64,000 bases of DNA from Prosapia bicincta (Eukaryota > Arthropoda > Insecta > Hemiptera > Cercopidae), in NCBI GenBank assembly GCA_036971475.1, contig JBAIZL010000003.1:88427042-88491041 (forward strand), given 5' to 3'. Position 1 is the stretch's first letter. Every line of letters starts with the position of its first letter. The position numbers and the translations under genes were made by a program. The notes beneath the pieces are model-generated. The model was not told where the DNA came from, made no database searches, and saw nothing but the letters and a program-made list of their open reading frames with translations. Below are positions 11,116 through 19,170 of the stretch, piece by piece.

Positions 11116-11147
11116 TGACGTAATCATCCCCTAACCAACAATATAAG
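11116..11147 (+). promoter_or_regulatory. IAP gene promoter (CRE-like site plus TATA box)
   Basis: TGACGTAAT lies at 11116-11124 and TATAAG at 11142-11147, 37 bases before the ATG. The start is in a strong context (ACACCATGG). Confidence 0.55.
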
Positions 11148-11183
11148 TACGGACAACACAGACCCAAGTCCTCAGACAACACC

Positions 11184-11720
11184 ATGGTAGGTGTCTACTA
11201 CTGGACAGATACTCTCACAATTGAGAAGAAAGCCTTCCCCAAACTATCACCGTATCGTCGTAGATTACGATCGTTCCGTACTTGGAAAGGAGTGTCAAAT
11301 GATACTGTCAACCCCGAGCGTCTCAGCGAGGCGGGTTTCTTTTACACCGGCCCAGAGGATCAAACATTGTGCTTTACATGCGCCGGAGGCCTTAAAGATT
11401 GGTCAGCGAATGATGATCCGTTACAGGAACATGCAAAGTGGTTTCCTAAATGTAAATACATAGTGGGTATATGTGCTAAACAGGCACAGATGGGGGAAGA
11501 CATCTGTACAACAGACGATGAAGACTACTCGGACGACGATGACGGTGTAAACAATCTGAATGATCGTACGCTGTGCAAGATTTGCTGTATCGAAGAAATA
11601 CAGGTTGCCCTTCTACCGTGCGGACATGTGTTTGCCTGTCTGGGGTGTGCATTGAACCTTCAAGAGTGTAGCATATGCAGAGTGCGGACATCCGCTACGA
11701 TAAGAGTATATCTATCGTAG
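11184..11720 (+). CDS. BIR-RING inhibitor-of-apoptosis protein (IAP)
   Basis: An intronless 178-aa protein with one BIR and one C-terminal RING. The BIR (about residues 26-94) has canonical C63-x2-C66-x16-H83-x6-C90 zinc ligands. The groove tryptophans that bind the N-termini of IAP antagonists in BIR3-type domains are present (W73, W86), with Asp77 and Glu82 at the two acidic/polar groove positions. An acidic linker follows (residues 105-121). The RING is C131-x2-C134-x11-C146-x-H148-x3-C152-x2-C155-x6-C162-x2-C165, close to the C-terminus as in IAPs. Known relatives block caspases or antagonists by binding or ubiquitination; here that is inferred. One BIR, small size and no intron are more like virus IAPs than typical multi-BIR cellular ones. 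The reading frame is intact, so the element is young or maintained. Confidence 0.93.
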   Translation: MVGVYYWTDTLTIEKKAFPKLSPYRRRLRSFRTWKGVSNDTVNPERLSEAGFFYTGPEDQTLCFTCAGGLKDWSANDDPLQEHAKWFPKCKYIVGICAKQAQMGEDICTTDDEDYSDDDDGVNNLNDRTLCKICCIEEIQVALLPCGHVFACLGCALNLQECSICRVRTSATIRVYLS

Positions 11721-11749
11721 CCTAATGTAAATAATACTGCTATGTGATC

Positions 11750-11755
11750 AATAAA
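11750..11755 (+). terminator. Polyadenylation signal of IAP gene
   Basis: AATAAA 30 bases after the IAP stop codon, followed by a T/G-rich stretch at 11760-11776. Confidence 0.65.
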
Positions 11756-11760
11756 ATGAT

Positions 11761-12152
11761 TTTGTTTACATGTGTTTGTACTTATTGAAACTCCTAGAAC
11801 AAACTATATAGGTAGAGGTCAACATAGGATAAGTACTAGTGTCTTGATAATAATATGATTTGAACAATAACCAAATTAAACATTCAGTGTTAAATCTAGT
11901 TACAGCTGCATTATACACATTACAATCTGTTTGACAGGTCGCAACCCGCATGAGACACTAGATATCTAGTAAACTCGGCCTCTAGACAAGTTTAACACTA
12001 ACTTAGACATATCTCGTAAAAATTCCAATCATCCGGCGTAATTTAGGTTAAATATAACTTCGCAAAAACATGTAAACTCATGCTAAATCTAGTGTGGTAT
12101 TTCTAACATAAACTGTTGTTAAAATCTGATTAGGGCAAAACACGGGCCCTTC
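11761..12152. other. Non-coding core segment right of IAP
   Basis: No gene recognised. The sequence is AT-rich with scattered 'ctag' motifs and leads into the right arm. Confidence 0.5.
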
Positions 12153-12262
12153 TCTAAGCTGGCTTTACCTACGACCTGACCTCGGGGCTGGTTTTACCTA
12201 AGGCCTACCTCAAAGGTAGCTTTACCTAGGGCATACCTGAAAGGTAGCTTTACCTTAGTTTT
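12153..12262 (-). repeat. Inner AGGTAAAG-motif array (right)
   Basis: Four copies, read as CTTTACCT on the plus strand, mirror 9220-9328. Confidence 0.7.
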
Positions 12263-12597
12263 GATGCTGTAAATGATACAACATACCTAGACAGGCCTTG
12301 ACGGTTTCTGCATAGCTATTTTGGTATGCGTTGGTAGCTATGTCTAAGGCCTAAGGCTCCTGTGCCTTCACTAACCATAACCCATTTGAACCAGGTGTCA
12401 GTTTGCTGGTTGATTAGCGTAAGTTTTTCACCGTTGGTTAGCTGAAACGTTGATCTGGCCGTAGCCTATTTGAGCTTGGTGTAAATGTTGGGCGGTTAAA
12501 CTTAGCGTAAGACAGTAGTTTAGTTGAAACGCTGGCTATTTGATCTAGCCTACACTGGCCATCACGGTATCAACATAGCCGCCGTCTTCGCCCTGGA

Positions 12598-12605
12598 TGA
12601 CGTCA
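12598..12605. promoter_or_regulatory. Perfect CRE palindrome TGACGTCA (right arm)
   Basis: Mirror of 8875-8882. Confidence 0.4.
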
Positions 12606-12609
12606 TATT

Positions 12610-13150
12610 CGATCCGGATACTGTGTGTTAGCCTTAGTCGAGCCATTCAGAGGATATGTGTTAGCCCTAGTCAGGCTAAGCATAGGTTACTATGTGTTAT
12701 CCATTAGCTAAGCTACGCATCGGATACTGTGTGTGTGTTAACCATAGTCAAACTAACCACTAGTTATTCACTAGCCTAGCTATGCTTTGGATACCGTGTG
12801 TTAACCATTAGTCAATCTATGGTTCGGATACTATGTGTTTACCCTAGTCAGACTATGCATCGGGTACTATGTGTTAATCATTAGCCTGGCTATGCAACAG
12901 GTACTATTTAATAACCACTAGCCAGACTATGCAATGATTATTATGTGTTAGTTTGTAATCAGCCTACTCAACGGATACTTTGTGATATCCCTTGGTCTGG
13001 CTATGCTTTGGATACTGTTTGTTAAACCCTAGTTAGCCCGGGCATCGGATATTTTGTGTTAACCATCGGTAGGGCTACACAACGGGGCTACTATGTGATA
13101 ACCAGGGCTATGCATTTTATATTATGTGTTAACTTGTATTTAAACCTCTC
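12610..13150. repeat. 55-60-bp degenerate tandem array upstream of RING gene (right)
   Basis: Mirror of 8330-8870. Here the array runs directly into the promoter of the plus-strand RING gene. Confidence 0.75.
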
Positions 13151-13218
13151 ATCGGGTACGATGTGTTTACCTCTACATACGGTATCACCCGCCGTGCTGT
13201 AATCAACATTCGTAGTTG

Positions 13219-13300
13219 TGACGTAATTGTGGATCAGTCCATCTCGCTTGGACTCGTCCACTCACCTCTCAAATGGACTCTTCCACAGCTATGTATAATA
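13219..13300 (+). promoter_or_regulatory. Promoter of right RING gene
   Basis: TGACGTAAT at 13219-13227 and TATAATA at 13294-13300, 61 bases before the ATG at 13361. This spacing is why I prefer that ATG to a start further upstream, where the frame is open but has only a GTG. Confidence 0.45.
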
Positions 13301-13360
13301 CAGGTGGAGATTTACGCGCTTTCAGATTCTTCACTAACCTATTCGCCTCTACTACTACCT

Positions 13361-14011
13361 ATGGGCTCGTCTCCAGGAGATTTACCTTCCCGACCGCCCG
13401 GCATTGATACGGACAGCGATGAGGAAGACCATAGACCCCGCTATAGTTCTGATGATTCGTTTTCGTTTCGCCTGCACGATTTCCTGATGGTTTCTCATCC
13501 ACCGAGGAACCCGCCTTCACCCCGCACATGCATACAGACGCTGGATTACACTTTAATGCAGCTCCAGCTGGCAATTAGGGATCTACGGACGGCTGCCTCA
13601 AAATCTTACTACAAGACAAGCCGGACCTTTGCGTATAACGTTTGGGGCATGACGAGACGATTCCTACAGGATATTGTGGTGGCTGGAGACTACACTGTTC
13701 AGCGTACCAATAATGTAGGTAGATTTTCATATTATTTCAATTGGCTTTTCTTTCAGGCTATCTGGACCTATTTACTAATCATATTGTTTCTTACAGGATT
13801 TGTATATGTATATACAGTTGTTACTAATTGACTTTTTTGCCTTCAGCCACGACCGGCGGAGTTTGGCTTATGCATTATATGTTGTGAGAACCCTCGCAAC
13901 GCTGTTGCCACGCCTTGCGGACATGTCTTTTGCTTAACCTGTCTCTCAAGATGTATTCGCTGCCCACATTGCAGATCACGGATCATCGATACATTTACAT
14001 TATATATGTAA
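13361..14011 (+). CDS. Spliced RING-finger protein, right-arm copy
   Basis: Exons 13361-13714 and 13847-14011; phase-0 intron 13715-13846 with a GTAGGT donor and TTGCCTTCAG acceptor; 172 aa. The protein is the same as the left-arm copy: an acidic Ser/Pro-rich N-terminus, a helical middle and a C-terminal C3HC4 RING (C127, C130, C142, H144, C147, C150, C157, C160). The intron contains two more acceptor-like pyrimidine-AG sites (ending 13756 and 13796). With the intron kept, or with the 13756 acceptor used, the frame stays open through a strongly hydrophobic stretch to a TGA at 13829-13831. That gives a 156-aa form (unspliced) with a C-terminal membrane segment instead of a RING. The single arm difference nearby (Leu instead of Pro) is upstream of the chosen start. 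Confidence 0.8.
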
Positions 14012-14065
14012 TATTGAGAACAATTTTTATCTATGCACTGTAAAATTGTTGTTATATGCTAGTTT

Positions 14066-14071
14066 AATAAA
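14066..14071 (+). terminator. Polyadenylation signal of right RING gene
   Basis: AATAAA 55 bases after the stop at 14009-14011. Confidence 0.6.
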
Positions 14072-15129
14072 TCGTCATGCTGAATACCCTTATTGTATAT
14101 ATTATTTCATATACCTGCCCTTTTCGGATCCTTATATCGATGGCCTTGTCCAATATTATATGTTTATACCGCTCTTATATTGCTAAAACACCCTGTTGAA
14201 TAGATAGTTAGGTTCATTTTATAGCATATATTTATTCATGTTGTGTGTTTCTCCATGGACCTTTTTATCTAAAATATAACAGCCTACATTTATGTATACC
14301 TAATACGATTATATTTAAACACAATCCTGACTGTAGGGTGTATACATAGCCGATTTTTTATTATATATGTATGCCTTGGTATGCCGACAATACACAGTAA
14401 TTTGATACAGTAATCAAAACATAAACACGTGCCTAGATTCACAACGACTCAGCCTTGCGGGTTTTTATGCCTGCTATAGCGGTCGCCGGCAGCCGTCGCG
14501 GTTTTTAGATAATGCGATATCGCTGCAAGTCTGTACATGTCTAACACACGGTCAAGCGTATTCCCTGAAACGACAGGACTTTATTGCTTTGTTTATTATT
14601 TTGTAGCATAGACAAATTTTGACAATCATAACCCTTGCCCCCTCTAGTTATGGAGGGCCTAATACCTGAGTCGCTCGAACGCCGATACGTCATAAATCTT
14701 TACGTGGGCTTGATGGGTTATGCATTGGTAGATGTACCCTATAGTACCTCCCATATTATACGGTTGCCAGGATCAACCTGATAGAAGAGGTGAAAATAGC
14801 TCAGGTCATACGGGGTTTGGCCTGTGGTTTACAGACATGGTAGGCCCTTGTATGTTGGCCTAGCATAGTATGTATCTAGGCCTGCATATTTGTTCAACAC
14901 ATTATGTGGACTATCATATATATTGGTTTAACATGGTATATGGGCTTTCACGTCTTACTGCGACCGTTTGCGTAAGCCCACAGGGCCTCTGCAATGTGAT
15001 TGGTTGATTCAACTTGTTGACTATTTGCACTCGGTTGGTCGGTTAAAATTAGTGTTTAGTTGGAACGTTGGTCGTTTGATCTAGCCGATCATTTTTGGTA
15101 ATTTCATTTGATAACCACCCTCACTTAAT
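14072..15129. other. Non-coding part of right arm
   Basis: Mirror of 6351-7408. No open frame or RNA gene recognised. Confidence 0.5.
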
Positions 15130-16135
15130 GTAAGATTCCAGGGTTACTTTACCTGTCGGCTGGCTTCGAGATGGCTTTTACCTGAGGCCTTACTCCGTAT
15201 AGACTATTCCTATGTCCTGGGTGGCTTTACCTCGAGCACGACCCCGCGGTTACTTTACCGAAGGTCTGCCTCAGTGGTAGCTTTACCTAAGGCCTGGCTG
15301 GCTTTCCCTCACGCCCGACTCCGCGGTTACTTTACCTATGGTCTAACTCCATGGTAGCTTTACCTAGGCCCCGACTCCATGGTGGCTTTACCGATGGTCT
15401 GGTTCCTGGGTTACTTTACCTAGGGCAAGGCTTCGGGATAGCTTTTACACGAGGCTTTGCTCCGTGTTAGCTTTACCTAAGCTCCGACTCTGTGGTAGCT
15501 TTACCGATAGTCTGGTTCCTGGGTTACTTTACCTAGGACTTGGTGGAGGTGTTTGTCTTGGTCGATAGGTTGTAGTTGATATAGCAACCATCCTGGCCAG
15601 ACTCTTGGGTAGCTTTACTTAAAGTCTACCTCCAAAGAGGCTTTACCTAAGACCAGGCTCCAAGGTGGCTTTACCTTAAGCCTTTTCTTCAGGGGGCTTT
15701 ACTTAGGGGCCTGCCTTGGGTTGGCTAAATCCCCGCTGCTGGGATGCTATGCCTGGGGTTTGGGTGGGTCTACCTCCAAGATAGTGTGTTAACTCTGCGG
15801 GTTTGCCCCTTGCCCTGCATCAGCCAATTTATTTAGGGTAGAACACTCTAGTTAGGGTATGCCTACTACGCGCCTAGACTCGCTCAAGCGCTGATACGTC
15901 ATCAGATAACCGTTAAATCTTTCCAAAAGTTACCCCCACCACCGGAGCTATTCCAGGGTTACTTTACCTAAGGGTCGGCCTTGAGATGCCTTTACCCGAG
16001 GGCTAGCTCCGTGTTAGCTTTACCTAAGGCCTAGCTGCCGGGTGGCTGGGCTCGGTTTGGCTTTAACCGAGTGCGTGGTCCGTGTTAGCTCTACCTTGGC
16101 GGGTTTAACTAATGCCCGGGTGACTTTTACCTAGG
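15130..16135 (-). repeat. AGGTAAAG-motif degenerate tandem array (right arm)
   Basis: Mirror of 5340-6350. The core appears as CTTTACCT on the plus strand. Confidence 0.8.
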
Positions 16136-16547
16136 TCACCGATCATTTTTGGCAATCTAAAAAACAGGTGCACCCGCCCCCACAACGGTCCATTATAGAC
16201 TTTAACCATACCATATACGGTCATTTGATCCAGCCGGTCGATTTTCGGCAATTTCATATTTTTTATAAAAACTACCCCTAGGTAAACAGCCCCCGCAGCG
16301 GTCCAAAAGGGCCTCTACACGTATCCCGTACTGTCTGTTGATCATACCGATCGATTTTTGGCAATTTCATATTTTTTGTAAAAACTACCCCTAGGTGAAA
16401 CTACCCCTACCGTTGCGATATTGCACTCTAGACATACCCTATCGGTCAAGACACGATTTTCCAAAATTTTTTCGAAAACCCCCCAATCCACCCCCGGAGC
16501 ATCCCCCGCGTATGGTCCCGAACGTAGCCGAGGTCACCCCCTATACG

Positions 16548-16565
16548 TAGGTTAGGTTAGGTTAG
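16548..16565 (+). repeat. Short telomere-like TTAGG run (right arm)
   Basis: TAGGTTAGGTTAGGTTAG: just over three copies of TTAGG, the arthropod telomere unit, near the outer end of the element. Confidence 0.45.
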
Positions 16566-16599
16566 ATGCATTTTGGCTAGCTTAGGTCAGTGGGTTGAA

Positions 16600-16885
16600 A
16601 ATAAATTTTTTTCGAAAAACTACCCCCAACCCCTCTAGACGCGGTCGAAACCACCCCCAAAGCTAGGGTCAGGGTCAGGACGTCCGCCCGCATCATCCGA
16701 AACTACCCCTATAGTCCTAGGTTACGTAGCGGCCGATTTTTTTTTTTTTTTTTTCGAAAAACTACCCCCTACCCCCCTGAACGTGGTCAAAACCACCCCC
16801 GGGTCTGGGGTCAAGGCTGGGGTGACCTTGGGCATCATCCAAAACTACCCCTATAGTCCTAGGTTACGTAGCGGCCGAGTTTAGG
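16600..16885 (-). repeat. Terminal module repeat: C-runs around a T-tract (right)
   Basis: Two modules mirror 4597-4866, with a T-tract of about 17 at 16737-16754. They differ from the left end at many positions, unlike the inner arm. Confidence 0.6.
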
Positions 16886-17079
16886 GGTGGCTGTCCCAAT
16901 GGATCGCAAGTTCTACTAACGTGCAATACTCAACAAATGCTCGTTGTAAAATACAAGAACTGTCCATTTTTAGTTTTCAACTAAACATAGTTAGTTTCCA
17001 ATAATGTCAATATAGTTGTAATGTTTTTTTATCTACATTACTTTCAATAGCAACTCTTTAGATATACTGCATGCCCTTT

Positions 17080-18310
17080 ACTGCAACATCGTGCAAACTT
17101 TCGTCTGTGTCACAGTATTGTGATTAAATTTTCCAGCCTAATGCCCCCATTTATGATGACTACTTCCATCTTATCCTTTAGCAAAGCTTGTACTTTGACA
17201 ATTCTAGCAAAGAACCCGCCGTTATTCAAACACTCCTCTTTGCTGTCTCAGTTTTGTGATTAAATGTTCCAACCAAATGGCCACATTCCTGTTGGTTTCT
17301 TCCATCATATATTTTAGCAAAGGCTAGCAAAAAACCCAGGCTTATGCAAACGCCCCTCTTTACTGTCTCAGTTTTGTGATTAAATTTTCCAACCACATGG
17401 TCATTTTTCGTTTAGCTTCTTCCATCATATATTTTAGCAAAGGTTATGCCTTGACAATCCTAACAAAGAACCCAGCCTTATGTAAACGTCCCTCTTTACT
17501 GTCACAGTTTTGTGATTAAATTTTCCAACCAAATGGTCACATTTCGGTTGGCTTCTTCCATCATATCTTTTAGCAAACGTTAATCCTTGGCAATCCTAGC
17601 AAAGAACCCAGCCTTATGTAAACGTCCCTCTTTACTGTCACAGTTTTGTGATTAAATTTTCCAACCAAATGGTCACATTTCGGTTGGCTTCTTCCATCAT
17701 ATCTTTTAGCAAACGTTAATCCTTGGCAATCCTAGCAAAGAACCCAGCCTTATGTAAACGTCCCTCTTTACTGTCACAGTTTTGTGATTAAATTTTCCAA
17801 CCAAATGGCCACATTCCGGTTGGCTTCTTCCATCATATATTTTAGCAAACGTTAATCCTTGGCAATCCTAGCAAAGAACCCAGCCTTATGTAAACGTCCC
17901 TCTTTACTGTCACAGTTTTGTGATTAAATTTTCCAACCACATGGTCACTTTTCGTTTAGCTTCTTCCATCATATATTTTAGCAAACATTAATCCTTGGCA
18001 ATCCTAGCAAAGAACCCAGCTTTATGTAAACGTCCCTCTTTACTGTCACAGTTTTGTGATTAAAGTTTCCAACCAAATAGCCACGTCTCGGTTGGCTTCT
18101 TCCATCATATCTTTTAGCAGACGTTAATCCTTGACAATCCTAGCAAAGAATCTAGCTTTATGCAAACGTCCCTCTTTACTGTCTCAGTTTTGTGATTAAA
18201 TTTTCCAAACTAATGTCCACATTTCAGATGGCTTCTATCTTCTTTAGCTTGTTCGTTGACAATCCTAGCAAGGAACCCAGTTTTATGCAAACACTAATCT
18301 TCAGTGTCTT
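17080..18310 (+). repeat. 136-bp tandem satellite
   Basis: About nine units. The marker 'gttttgtgattaaattttcc' begins at 17371, 17507, 17643, 17779, 17915, 18051 and 18187, an exact 136-base spacing. One earlier unit is shortened to 120 bases. Outer units are more diverged. Non-coding. Confidence 0.95.
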
Positions 18311-19170
18311 AGATTTGTCAATAAAGGATCGTTTGACGTAACCTCATTTCTGATATGCTTAGAAGCTCCTTCCAACATTACAGTGAGTACCCTACAATGA
18401 CGCAATCTCCTTACAACTTGTACGCTACAAAATTCTAGTTCCAAAGATTTGTCCGCGACAAGGACGATTTATTTCCGTTGAGTCTGTGATGTGATTTTCT
18501 CATTTTCTTATTTCAAACATAACGTAGTGAGTGTCCAACAATGATGCAAAATCCTTACGACCTGTGATATTCATGGCGGCGACCTTCATGGAGATGCAGT
18601 ACTTGTGTCTGGAACATATTATTAGAGGCTTTTAAGGAACGATCAAGTTAAATGAGTGTGCTCTCCTGTTAATCCAGAGACGAGATTTGGCAGAGAAAGC
18701 GTGGAACGAAAAAGACGAAATCAAATTGTATTGAGATTAGATTTTATAAATTGATTCGTTTATATTTTTAATCAACAAAAATGTAATTATTACTAAGGAT
18801 TAATTGCGAGTGAGTAAGGGAAAAAGTGACAGCGAGAGAGAGAGAGAGAGAGAGAGAATATACATGATGTTTTAAAAATAGGATGTTGATTTTATGTAAA
18901 TAATACATTTGGTCACAAAATAAAACAAATGTTCGAGATTTACGAAATATATAATACTAAAAATAGGACCCGTCAGATATGTAATATATGAATAGATAAT
19001 GCTAGAAACAGCTTATAAATAACTCTATGACTATGTATATATTTCTATCTAAAAATAAAAACACTGTTTCCCCTGCAGTTTGTGCTGCAGTTTTCTATAA
19101 TAAAAACTAATGTCGACGTCATCAGATTTTGAAACATAACAATTGCCATAGAAATCGCCTCAAGTATGGA
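18311..19170. other. Intergenic spacer between two satellites
   Basis: AT-rich, with no gene. A (GA)n tract lies at 18833-18857. Confidence 0.5.

Larger units (their letters stand above)
10713..11183. promoter_or_regulatory. Divergent promoter region between RING and IAP genes
   Basis: The 471 bases between the two start codons drive genes in opposite directions. The minus-strand RING gene has TATATA at 10786-10781. The plus-strand IAP gene has TATAAG at 11142-11147. A CRE palindrome lies at 10959-10966. A further minus-strand donor-like GTAAGTATG at about 10877-10885 could end a non-coding first exon of the RING gene. Confidence 0.55.
4549..16922. mobile_element. 12.4-kb large inverted-repeat element with IAP and RING genes (putative endogenous DNA-virus fragment)
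   Basis: Two long inverted arms meet around a unique core; a right-arm position x matches left-arm position 21480 minus x over most of the length. Outside 4549 and 16922 the similarity stops abruptly and I see no target-site duplication. The block holds an IAP gene, a six-exon RING gene and one copy of another spliced RING gene in each arm, plus several repeat arrays. It has no transposase, integrase, polymerase or capsid gene. The plan (unique short segment between inverted repeats) is that of the S component of herpesviruses. Malacoherpesviruses are known to encode several IAP and RING proteins, and crustacean nimavirus-like elements also carry IAPs. The spliced genes are unusual for either. 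Other readings are a foldback-type transposon carrying host genes, or a palindromic rearrangement of host DNA. Confidence 0.6.
12153..16922 (-). repeat. Right arm of the large inverted repeat
   Basis: Reverse complement of 4549-9328. Near-identical for the inner 4.2 kb and diverged in the outer 0.5 kb. It ends at 'agttctactaacgt', where similarity to the left arm stops. Beyond 16922 the sequence is unrelated to that left of 4549. Confidence 0.95.

Noticed and set aside
13163..13360. Longer N-terminus for the RING gene
   Set aside because: The frame is open upstream of 13361 but has no ATG, and the TATA-like box and CRE-like site lie inside it, so it is more likely promoter.
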